Below the pieces are notes generated by a model, which was not told where the DNA came from, searched no databases, and was given only the letters and a program-made list of their open reading frames with translations. From Comamonadaceae bacterium UBA4962 (GTDB taxonomy: Bacteria > Pseudomonadota > Gammaproteobacteria > Burkholderiales > Burkholderiaceae_C), in assembly GCA_002397315.1 (NCBI GenBank), contig DHAE01000026.1, forward strand, positions 189,263 through 253,262: DNA of 64,000 nucleotides, written 5' to 3'. The position numbers and the translations under genes are program-made. This document shows positions 34,587 to 40,486 of this stretch, one piece after another. Each line of letters begins with the position of its first letter. The stretch's first letter is position 1.

Positions 34587-35243
34587 ATGCGACACATTCT
34601 TGCGGCAACGACGATATTGCTGGCGATGCCGGCGGTGAGCGCCACCACCTATACGTTCACGGGCCCCAACTACACCTCCACGGCGGACTGCACCACAGCC
34701 AATTGCCCCAAATTCACGACGGCCATGTCCGTCAGCGGATCGATCTCGTTCAGCGCCCCGCTCGCGCCCAATCTGTCCAATCAGGCGGTAACGGACACGC
34801 TGACCGGTTTCACGATCAACAACGGTGTGACCGCGTTCGCGTCCGGCGATCCCGCTGTTCGCTTGAGTTCCACGGGCATCCGCGTGACGACGGACGGCGC
34901 AGGCAACATCCAGAGCGCGAATTTCACCGTCAGCCGCTGGGGTGACGGCGCAGCGGGGCCTCATAACGCGGGAGATCCGATCGATTGGGCGTTCGTCACG
35001 CCCACGATCACGAGGGGATGGAGCCGCTACACCTGCGTGGGCATTTCGGCAGGGGACCGCTGCAATTCCAATATTGCCGATGCCGGCTCCAGCAGCGCCA
35101 ACGGCAACAGCGCGGCGTTCACGCCGTCCGCACCTACCGCGGCATCCGGTGCCGTTCCCGTGCCCTCTCTCTCGGATGGGGCGCTCATCCTGATGGTCGC
35201 GTTGCTCGCCGCGATGGGCTGTACGCGCTTTCGCCGTCGCTGA
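34587..35243 (+). CDS. Exported protein with IPTL-CTERM-like sorting tail
   Basis: A 218-residue exported protein. The signal peptide (about 1-19, MRHILAATTILLAMPAVSA) is followed by a Thr/Ser/Asn-rich, probably beta-structured domain with two close cysteines (CTTANC). The C-terminus has the IPTL-CTERM layout: a short VPSLSDGALI motif, a hydrophobic helix (about 198-212) and a basic end FRRR. Such tails mark proteins for a dedicated sorting or processing step in Burkholderiales. No ribosome-binding site is visible: the leader before ATG 34587 is T-rich. A TTG at 34575 is a less likely start. Ligand and function are unknown. Confidence 0.8.
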   Translation: MRHILAATTILLAMPAVSATTYTFTGPNYTSTADCTTANCPKFTTAMSVSGSISFSAPLAPNLSNQAVTDTLTGFTINNGVTAFASGDPAVRLSSTGIRVTTDGAGNIQSANFTVSRWGDGAAGPHNAGDPIDWAFVTPTITRGWSRYTCVGISAGDRCNSNIADAGSSSANGNSAAFTPSAPTAASGAVPVPSLSDGALILMVALLAAMGCTRFRRR

Positions 35244-35381
35244 GTCGGCCCTCGCATCCTTGCGCACAATCACGGGTTCCCGGTCCGCCCGGCCACGAGC
35301 CGGGTGGGCTGTCCCACGCCCGCCGGGGCACCGGGCGCCACCGATCGGCGTGCCCCATCCTTCATCACCAGGAAGATTGCA

Positions 35382-36515
35382 ATGAACAGAACGAGAACGA
35401 TATCCCGCCTGACCGCCGTGGCCCTGGGCCTGGCGGCACTGACCGTGCAGGCGCAGGACCGCATCCGCATCGGCTTCATGAGCCCCGTCACGGGCCCGCA
35501 GGCCGCCAACGGAGGGGACAACCGCGACGGCGCGCTGCTCGCCATCAAGGAGCTGAACGCCAAGGGCGTGAAGATCGCCGGCAAGCCGGTGGTGTTCGAA
35601 CTGGACATCAACGACGACGTGGCCGATCCCAAGCAGGGCGTGCAGATCGCGCAGACACTCGCGGACAAGAAGATCCGCTTCGTGCTCGGCCCGTACAACT
35701 CGGGCGTCACGGTGCCGGCCGCGCGCGTGCTGAACGATGCCGACATCCTCGCGCTCACCGTCGCCTCCAATCCCAAGGTCACCGAACTCGGCTACCGCAC
35801 GCTGTTCCGCATCGGCGCGAGCGACAACCAGCTCGGCACCAAGATGGCCACCTACGCCGCGCAGGACCTGAAGCTCAAGACGGTGGCCGTGATCGACGAC
35901 CGCACCGCCTACGGCCAGGGCGTGGCGCGGGAATTCACCGCGCAGGCCAAGCGCCTCGGCATGCAGGTGGTGGCCACCGAATTCACCACCGACAAGGCCA
36001 CGGATTTCAGCGCGATCCTCACCAACATCCGCGGCGCCAAGGCCGACGCCGTGTTCTACGGCGGCTATTCGCCCCAGGGCGGCCCGCTGCTCAAGCAGAT
36101 GCGCGGCCTCGGCATCACCGGCCCGCTGCTCGGCGGCGACGGCATATGCTCCTCCGAGACGGCCAACCTCGCGCAGCTCACGGGCGACCTGAACGTCTTC
36201 TGCACCCAGGGCGGCTCCATGCTGGACAAGAGCGACAAGGGCCAGAAGTTCGCCGAGCGCTACCGCGCCGAGTACAAGCGCGACCCGCTGACCTACGCCG
36301 CCGCCTTCTACGACGGCATGCACCTGCTGGCCAACGCGATGGAATCCGCGCAATCGACCACCGACACGAAGAAGATCGCCCAGGCGATCGAGCGCGGCAA
36401 GTATGCGGGCGTGACGGGCGAATTCGCCTACGACGACAAGCACGACCTCAAGTCGTCGGCCGTGACGGTGTACACCTTCAAGGGCCGGGACGTGGTGCCG
36501 CTGAAGAGCCTGTAA
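35382..36515 (+). CDS. Branched-chain amino-acid-type ABC transporter substrate-binding protein
   Basis: A 377-residue periplasmic binding protein of the LivJ/LivK type. The signal peptide (about 1-23) ends ALTVQAQ. The mature protein has IRIGFMSPVTGPQAANGGDNRDGALLAIKELN, VLGPYNSGVTVPAARVLND and AVIDDRTAYGQGVAREF, typical of type I binding folds for Leu/Ile/Val or related amino acids. AGGAAG precedes the ATG at 35382. The permease and ATPase genes are not next to it, so it is an orphan receptor in this window. Exact ligand not assignable. Confidence 0.92.
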   Translation: MNRTRTISRLTAVALGLAALTVQAQDRIRIGFMSPVTGPQAANGGDNRDGALLAIKELNAKGVKIAGKPVVFELDINDDVADPKQGVQIAQTLADKKIRFVLGPYNSGVTVPAARVLNDADILALTVASNPKVTELGYRTLFRIGASDNQLGTKMATYAAQDLKLKTVAVIDDRTAYGQGVAREFTAQAKRLGMQVVATEFTTDKATDFSAILTNIRGAKADAVFYGGYSPQGGPLLKQMRGLGITGPLLGGDGICSSETANLAQLTGDLNVFCTQGGSMLDKSDKGQKFAERYRAEYKRDPLTYAAAFYDGMHLLANAMESAQSTTDTKKIAQAIERGKYAGVTGEFAYDDKHDLKSSAVTVYTFKGRDVVPLKSL

Positions 36516-36524
36516 GCAGGATGC

Positions 36525-36544
36525 GCCCCAGGGCGGCCTGGGGC
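36525..36544. other. Intergenic hairpin between convergent genes
   Basis: An 8-bp perfect stem GCCCCAGG / CCTGGGGC with a 4-base loop lies 10 bases past the binding-protein stop and 24 bases before the end of the convergent DUF1810 gene. There is no T-run on either side, so it may be a weak or rho-assisted terminator or a 3'-end stabiliser. Confidence 0.4.
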
Positions 36545-36567
36545 CATTCAGGGCCGGGACGGCATGA

Positions 36568-37005
36568 TCAGGCGCCCCGGTCCAGCAGCTCCAGCGTGCG
36601 CGCATCCTCCGCACCCTCGAAGTACTGCTGCAACACCGCGTCGAAACAGCTGCCCGACTCTGCCACTTCCGCGAACAGCGTCATGCTGGAACGCAGCTTG
36701 AGATCGTCGGGAGAGCCGAAGATAGTGTGGGCCGAGGGCCCTTCGACCCCCAGATCGATCAGTACTTGGCAGGCTTCGCGAAGGCGCGCTCCCAGCACGG
36801 GATGCGCAAGATAGGCCTCGGCCTCCGCCCGGGACGAGATGGCGTAGTGGCGCGCCATGTCGCTGTGCCCCAGGCCCTGGATCTGGGGAAAGATGAACCA
36901 CATCCAGTGCGAGCGCTTGCGTCCGGCTTTCAGTTCGTTCAGGACCTGGTCCCAAACGGGTTGCTGTGCGGAGAGAAAGCGGTCGAGGGCCGAGGATGGG
37001 GGCAT
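36568..37005 (-). CDS. DUF1810-family protein
   Basis: A 145-residue protein with the DUF1810 pattern: LDRFLSAQQPVWDQVLNELKAGRKRSHWMWFIFPQIQGLGHSDMA, followed by YLAHPVLGARLREACQ and IFGSPDDLKLRSSMTLF. Family members are found in bacteria and some eukaryotes (YbiA-neighbour type) and are calpastatin-like by old annotation. The function is unknown and it is probably cytosolic. It is the last backbone gene before the tRNA-Lys element, whose left repeat begins 86 bases upstream of its start. Confidence 0.88.
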   Translation of the reverse strand: MPPSSALDRFLSAQQPVWDQVLNELKAGRKRSHWMWFIFPQIQGLGHSDMARHYAISSRAEAEAYLAHPVLGARLREACQVLIDLGVEGPSAHTIFGSPDDLKLRSSMTLFAEVAESGSCFDAVLQQYFEGAEDARTLELLDRGA

Positions 37006-37052
37006 GCGCGCATTCTAGGATGGCGCGCAGAAACAGGCCCTGAAAGCAGACA

Positions 37053-37082
37053 AGCCGCTACAACCTGGAGGCTGTAGCGGCT
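37053..37082 (-). terminator. Hairpin beyond the left att repeat (former tRNA-Lys terminator)
   Basis: Perfect 10-bp arms AGCCGCTACA / TGTAGCGGCT with a 10-base loop. It lies 9 bases past the CCA of the truncated tRNA-Lys copy, just as the similar GGCGCTACA hairpin follows the intact tRNA at 40323-40355. This fits the original tRNA terminator displaced by integration. The T-run is poor (CTTGTCTGCTTT). Confidence 0.5.
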
Positions 37083-37090
37083 CGGAATGG

Positions 37091-37137
37091 CTGGTAGGAC
37101 GTACTGGGGTCGAACCAGTGACAAACGGATTAAAAGT
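37091..37137 (-). repeat. att repeat (distal): orphan 3' part of tRNA-Lys
   Basis: 47 bases identical to 40363-40409, covering CCA, acceptor 3' strand, T arm, variable loop and anticodon loop but no 5' half. It cannot encode a tRNA on its own. It marks the far junction of the integrated element. Confidence 0.9.
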
Positions 37138-37543
37138 GCGGCCTCCAAACAAGTGTTGGCGCGGGCTGACGAGCAATACACGGGAATAAAACGCCAGTTT
37201 TCGCCATGATTTCACGCGGCCTCCAGGCGGCTTCTTCCCATGGTTTCCGCCTGTCTGACAAGATTCCCCCTAAACCTCCAGCGTCTTTTCGGCCGGCGAA
37301 ATAGTGGCCATATACGGCGCCGTTACTGTCTTGGGGAGCTGCACCCGAGCTTGAGACGCGGGCAGCGCGGGCCACCCCTACAATCTACGCCGGACGGGTC
37401 GCGGCGCGCAACATCTGCTGGCCATGACTGCCTTCAGACCTCTGGCTCTCGCGCCTCGTCCCTCGTCACCGCGATATCGTCGAGGGCGCCCGCTCCCCCA
37501 GCCCTGCGGCCATGGCCGCGCACGCGAGTCCCACGCCCCGGCT
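37138..37543. other. Element left arm without a recognisable gene
   Basis: About 400 bases next to the left att repeat. Short open frames exist on both strands (for example minus 37130-37375) but none has a family signature, a credible ribosome site or consistent codon use. It is probably decayed phage sequence, possibly the lost N-terminal part of the repressor whose C-terminal pieces follow. Confidence 0.5.
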
Positions 37544-37853
37544 TGGACGACCTTCTGCTTATCGCCCCAAGCGCGGACTTCCTCGCGCGACTCGGAATTG
37601 CCGAGGGCGATGCCGTCGCAGTCTTGGCCGTGGGCAACAGCAGTGAGGGATTGTGGCCATCGCAGAAAACCCGCTCTTCAAGCCATGCATCAAGGTGTAC
37701 TCCAGCCCAGAGGGCATTGAAATCATCGGACGAGCGGTGTGGACCGGATCGATGCTGAAAGTTGAGGCCCGACCCCGGAAGCCAAGTCAGATCCTTACGC
37801 CGGACAGGCAAAAAAGCGAGCGCCGCAAGGTTCCAGCAAGAAGATTGCATTAA
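37544..37853 (+). pseudogene. Remnant of an S24-peptidase (LexA/CI-like) phage repressor
   Basis: Two pieces in different frames match the C-terminal half of S24 phage repressors. Frame one (37544 to about 37650) reads LIAPSADFLARLGIAEGDAV and then VLAVGNSS, where an intact protein would have the GDSM nucleophile region. Frame two (about 37650-37770) reads AENPLFKPCIKVYSSPEGIEI followed by IGRAVWTG, the normal end of the domain. The HTH part and the segment with the catalytic Lys are missing, so it is non-functional. It supports a phage origin for the element. Confidence 0.65.
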
Positions 37854-37881
37854 CATCCAGAAACACACTACTGGAGTATTT

Positions 37882-38448
37882 ATGCGTCTTGCCCGAATCC
37901 TTGTTGCCTCCGCCTTGGCTCTGCTTGCTGCGGGGTGCGCCACCCCGCCCCCACCGCTTAATTTCTCTGTCCCGGACGTGGGCGTTTCGAGCAAAAAAAT
38001 TGATGCGGAAGTCAAGGGGATCACTGTTACTCTTGCTCGCCCTGAAGAAAAGAAGGGCGACCTTCCTATGGGGGTGGAAGGCATCACCAACTTCTGGAAG
38101 GAAGCTCTGCAGGAGTCTCTAGATCGGATGGCCGTGTTCAAGGATGACTCCAAAAACAAGGTGAGCATCCAAGTAAAGATTTTGGCGTTCAATATTCCCG
38201 CCTTCGGCCTGGAGATGACTTCTACTTCGATCGCTCGGTACGAAATCATTGACCGCGCTACGGGCGGAATCATCTACACCCAGGAGATCTCATCTTCTGG
38301 CGTGGTGCCCGTCAGCCACGCGTTCGTCGGGATGGTAAGAGCCCGCGAGTCGATCAATCGCGCTGCGCAAAACAACATCAAGCAGTTCCTTCAAGCAGTT
38401 GAAACTGTTGACGTGACAAAACCGATGTTCCCCAACGAGAAGAAGTAA
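37882..38448 (+). CDS. Predicted lipoprotein of the tRNA-Lys element
   Basis: A 188-residue predicted outer-membrane or periplasmic lipoprotein. The signal peptide ends in a lipobox LLAAGC (Cys near residue 19), followed by a Pro-rich start. The mature domain alternates predicted strands and helices (GITVTLARPEEKK; NFWKEALQESLDRMAVF; VSIQVKILAFNIPAFGLEMTS; YEIIDRATGGIIYTQEISSSG). No named family is certain; the shape resembles small lipoproteins carried by prophages and islands. CTGGAG precedes the ATG. It is followed after 3 bases by a second lipoprotein gene, so the two form an operon. Codon use is more A/T-rich than in the backbone. Confidence 0.75.
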   Translation: MRLARILVASALALLAAGCATPPPPLNFSVPDVGVSSKKIDAEVKGITVTLARPEEKKGDLPMGVEGITNFWKEALQESLDRMAVFKDDSKNKVSIQVKILAFNIPAFGLEMTSTSIARYEIIDRATGGIIYTQEISSSGVVPVSHAFVGMVRARESINRAAQNNIKQFLQAVETVDVTKPMFPNEKK

Positions 38449-38451
38449 ATC

Positions 38452-38901
38452 ATGCGCGCAGCAATTCTCATCCTGTCTTTGGCGGTTGTAGGCTGCGCCA
38501 GCACTACCGACCCTAGCACTTACTCTGTAGGATCGGTAGGGCAAGTCAACCGCAGCGTACCAGGCACGATCGTGAGCGCCAGAGCAGTCACGATCAATAC
38601 CAATACGGGTACCGGTGCGGGCGTCGGGGGCGTAGCTGGTGCAATAGCTGGCTCAAGCATTGGCGGCGGTGCCCGCGCCAATGCACTCGGAGCAATTGGC
38701 GGCGCAGTAGCTGGTGCTCTTGTAGGGTCAGCGATCGAACAGAGCGGCGCAAACAAGCCCGGGATTGAGTATGTCGTCTCAACCGCTAACGGCAATCTCC
38801 TGACAGTGACTCAAGGGCCCGAGCCGCGGTTTGAGGAAAACGAGAAGGTCATCATCCTGTATGGCAGCCCTGCGCGGATCATCCGAGACCCACGTCCTTA
38901 A
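38452..38901 (+). CDS. Glycine-zipper lipoprotein (SlyB/Pcp-like)
   Basis: A 149-residue predicted outer-membrane lipoprotein. The lipobox is LAVVGC (Cys near residue 15). Residues about 45-95 form a glycine-zipper hairpin (GTGAGVGGVAGAIAGSSIGG and GAIGGAVAGALVGSAIEQSG), as in SlyB/Pcp proteins. The C-terminal part is a small beta domain (YVVSTANGNLLTVTQGPEPRF ... KVIILYGSPARII). SlyB relatives stabilise outer-membrane proteins under stress; a direct role here is not shown. It begins 3 bases after the upstream lipoprotein stop, so the two are coupled and likely act together. Confidence 0.85.
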   Translation: MRAAILILSLAVVGCASTTDPSTYSVGSVGQVNRSVPGTIVSARAVTINTNTGTGAGVGGVAGAIAGSSIGGGARANALGAIGGAVAGALVGSAIEQSGANKPGIEYVVSTANGNLLTVTQGPEPRFEENEKVIILYGSPARIIRDPRP

Positions 38902-38944
38902 GACCCTTCCCCCGCGCCCCGAGCGCTCCAGAGCACGATGCCCC

Positions 38945-39480
38945 CCCGAGCCGGTCGATCCGCGCAAGTTCCTGGACGGGCTCGGCCAACAGACCCCGCG
39001 GCGGCAGGTCATAGCCTTGATGGCCGAATTTGCGCACTCGCCGGTTCACGGCGCATCGAGTACATCCACGTCACCCTGCCTCAGATTGACGACGATGGCG
39101 AGGTCATCCGCCTGATGCGCGCCAAGCAGCATGACGGCGGGCAGCGCGCGGAGAACGTCGTCATCTCCAAGAGCATGGAAGATCTCGTGCGGAGGCTGCG
39201 CGCCCTGCCCAGGCCCGAAGGCTGCTTCCATGTGCTCGTCACTCGCGACGGCAACCCGTACACGGACAGCGGGTTCAATTCCACCTGGCAGCGCGCTCTT
39301 GTCCAAGCGCTGGCGGACAAGGTGATCCCCCGCCGGCTCACCTTCCATGACCTTCGCGCCTACTACACGATACAGCACAAGTCACAGTACGGCAGCCTGC
39401 CGGAGCTGCACGCCGATGCGAAAACCACGGCGAAAGTCTACGACCGCTCGCGGGTGTCCGTCCGGCAAGGTCTGAAATGA
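38945..39480 (+). pseudogene. Truncated, frameshifted tyrosine recombinase (phage integrase)
   Basis: C-terminal catalytic part of a phage-type tyrosine integrase. The first fragment (38945 to about 39050) reads PVDPRKFLDGLGQQTPRRQV and then IALMAEFAHS. The reading then shifts frame near 39046-39052 to RRIEYIHVTLPQIDDDGEVI and continues to the end. The HxxR box is in LTFHDLRAYYT and the nucleophile Tyr is in KVYDRSR near the C-terminus. The N-terminal DNA-binding domain and first catalytic Arg region are missing or broken. It lies inside the tRNA-Lys element and presumably catalysed its insertion. The stop is 3 bases from the convergent retropepsin gene. Confidence 0.85.
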
Positions 39481-39483
39481 GTG

Positions 39484-39918
39484 TTAGTACTCCAGCCGAA
39501 ATCGGCCTCGCCCCATACAAAAATGAAGCGGGTCCAAGATGTCCCTGCCGATCAGGCCGGCGATCGACACGTTGAAAAAAGGACGAGCTAACACCTCGAT
39601 GGCAGGAATCACTAGCGGGGCCTCGCCCGACGTCCTAAATTCAATCTGTACATCGTAGGAGTGACAGGTGGTCGGATCAATGTGCGTGGTCGCCCCAACG
39701 ATGTCCCGAGCTCCACGCTGGGGTATGGCGAGGCTGCGCATCGTATCTTCGTTCACCATAGTCGTGTCGGCACCAGTGTCGACAAGGAAAGGCAACCGGA
39801 TGGCACTAGGGATACCCAGCCCGTGCCGCTTCATCGCAGTTGCTCTCGGACCACTTACACCGATGTAAACATCGAGGATCACGCCGCTGGAGCCGTAAGA
39901 GCCGGTTATGAGCGGCAC
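39484..39918 (-). CDS. Retropepsin-like aspartic protease
   Basis: A 144-residue protein with the single-domain retroviral-type aspartic protease fold. The active-site loop is LPFLVDTGADTTMV with catalytic Asp47 in DTGA. The second hydrophobic signature GLIGRDIL is at 121-128, where retropepsins have a G-R/D-D/N-L helix turn. Enzymes of this type work as homodimers. No signal peptide is present, so it is cytosolic. The start is GTG at 39918, 13 bases inside the end of the upstream small gene, so the two are translationally coupled. Bacterial homologues have no well-defined substrate. Intact while neighbouring phage genes have decayed, which suggests it is under selection. Confidence 0.85.
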   Translation of the reverse strand: MPLITGSYGSSGVILDVYIGVSGPRATAMKRHGLGIPSAIRLPFLVDTGADTTMVNEDTMRSLAIPQRGARDIVGATTHIDPTTCHSYDVQIEFRTSGEAPLVIPAIEVLARPFFNVSIAGLIGRDILDPLHFCMGRGRFRLEY

Positions 39919-40148
39919 GGGCCTAGGTCACGGGCAAAGTGCGCAACATCCTGATCGTGCGCCACCTTCTTGACAAAAAAATCATCTAAGCCGAACTCTT
40001 GGTAACCCCACTGAAGCGCGGCTTCATACGAGGGCGAGAAATGTACTGGCTCTGCTGCTTTGATCACTACGTAGTCACCGTCGTGGGAACGCAGCATGGC
40101 GGGAAGACTTTCCCGGTAAGCAGTGAGATCGAGTTGAGCGTCAACCAT
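39906..40148 (-). CDS. Small partner protein of the retropepsin (DUF5678-like)
   Basis: An 80-residue acidic protein. The central pattern is LRSHDGDYVVIKAAEPVHFS then SYEAALQWGYQEFGLDDFFV with a KKV end. This looks like small DUF5678-type proteins that have a 'GkyVai...yeeAl..gye.fG...flvkkv' pattern and that I recall often lying just upstream of bacterial retropepsin genes. Function is unknown: candidate substrate, inhibitor or adaptor of the protease. I chose ATG at 40148; a TTG at 40163 is possible. The gene overlaps the protease start by 13 bases. Upstream lies an A/T-rich array of phased repeats. Confidence 0.7.
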   Translation of the reverse strand: MVDAQLDLTAYRESLPAMLRSHDGDYVVIKAAEPVHFSPSYEAALQWGYQEFGLDDFFVKKVAHDQDVAHFARDLGPCRS

Positions 40149-40168
40149 GATCCCACCCGACAAAAAAG

Positions 40169-40222
40169 TTATTCACCATATATCCACAACCTCCACTCCT
40201 GATATCAACAATGTTATCAACA
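40169..40222 (+). repeat. Phased DnaA-box-like repeats upstream of the retropepsin pair
   Basis: Four nonamers resembling the DnaA box TTATNCACA occur in the same orientation: TTATTCACC (40169), ATATCCACA (40180), ATATCAACA (40202) and TTATCAACA (40214). Spacings of 11, 22 and 12 bases put them on one face of the helix. Three differ from the consensus by one base. They may be a remnant replication or regulatory site of the element or an operator for the pair downstream. Confidence 0.5.
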
Positions 40223-40296
40223 GGCAGAGGAGTTAGCGTAAACAAAGCCTGATGGAATTGCAATCAGAAAGAAGCTATCGAAATGCAGAACAACGT

Positions 40297-40313
40297 ATTC
40301 CCACGGTGGGAAT
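40297..40313. repeat. 17-bp perfect palindrome near the tRNA-Lys terminator
   Basis: ATTCCCAC-G-GTGGGAAT has perfect 8-bp arms around one base. It lies in the A/T-rich arm of the element, 10 bases beyond the tRNA-Lys terminator. No T-run follows on either strand, so a protein-binding site is more likely than a terminator. Confidence 0.55.
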
Positions 40314-40320
40314 AAAAAGC

Positions 40321-40355
40321 AAAAGGCGCTACAACTTTGATAGCTGCAGCGCCTT
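40321..40355 (-). terminator. Rho-independent terminator of tRNA-Lys
   Basis: On the minus strand an 11-bp stem (AAGGCGCTGCA with TGTAGCGCCTT, one G-T pair; arms 40345-40355 and 40323-40333) is followed by TTTTGCTTTTT. It begins 8 bases after the tRNA CCA end. The original hairpin at 37053-37082 has the same position relative to the orphan copy. Confidence 0.85.
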
Positions 40356-40362
40356 GCGAATA

Positions 40363-40409
40363 CTGGTAGGACGTACTGGGGTCGAACCAGTGACAAACGG
40401 ATTAAAAGT
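40363..40409 (-). repeat. att repeat (proximal), inside tRNA-Lys
   Basis: 47 bases identical to 37091-37137, running from one base past CCA through the anticodon loop. The sequences diverge immediately after (CCGCTGC here, GCGGCCT at the orphan copy), which places the crossover within the anticodon-to-3'-end part of the gene. Confidence 0.9.
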
Positions 40410-40439
40410 CCGCTGCTCTACCAACTGAGCTAACGTCCC
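40364..40439 (-). tRNA. tRNA-Lys (anticodon TTT)
   Basis: A 76-base tRNA with encoded CCA. The acceptor stem GGGACGT pairs with ACGTCCT (first pair G-T). The D arm contains AGCTCAGTTGGTAGAGC. The anticodon arm GCGGA-CTTTTAA-TCCGT has anticodon TTT. The T arm is CACTGG-TTCGACC-CCAGTA (TTCGA loop). The sequence downstream of its 3' end belongs to an integrated element that has restored the tRNA end. A terminator follows. Confidence 0.95.
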
Positions 40440-40486
40440 AACATTGCTGTCCACCGCCCTGAGGCTGCAAGCAGCAAAGACTCAAA

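Larger units (their letters stand above)
37091..40409. mobile_element. Small integrated element at tRNA-Lys (phage-derived island)
   Basis: A 3.3-kb segment bounded by exact 47-bp direct repeats: the 3' part of tRNA-Lys(TTT) at 40363-40409 and its orphan copy at 37091-37137. This is the usual footprint of a tyrosine-integrase element inserted at a tRNA 3' end that restores the tRNA. Inside are an S24 repressor remnant, two lipoprotein genes, a frameshifted tyrosine integrase, and an intact retropepsin/small-protein pair. Base composition is visibly more A/T-rich than the flanks, especially at 37.86-38.45 and 39.95-40.36 kb. With its integrase broken it is probably no longer mobile. Confidence 0.85.

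Noticed and set aside
36525..36544. Intrinsic terminator between the binding-protein and DUF1810 genes
   Set aside because: The stem is perfect but no T-run follows on either strand; kept only as a hairpin.
37092..37165. A second tRNA-Lys gene
   Set aside because: Only the 3' part (47 bases) is present; there is no D arm or 5' acceptor strand, so it is an att remnant.
37130..37375. 81-codon minus-strand frame at the left end of the element
   Set aside because: It runs through the att repeat, lacks a ribosome site and has no recognisable domain.
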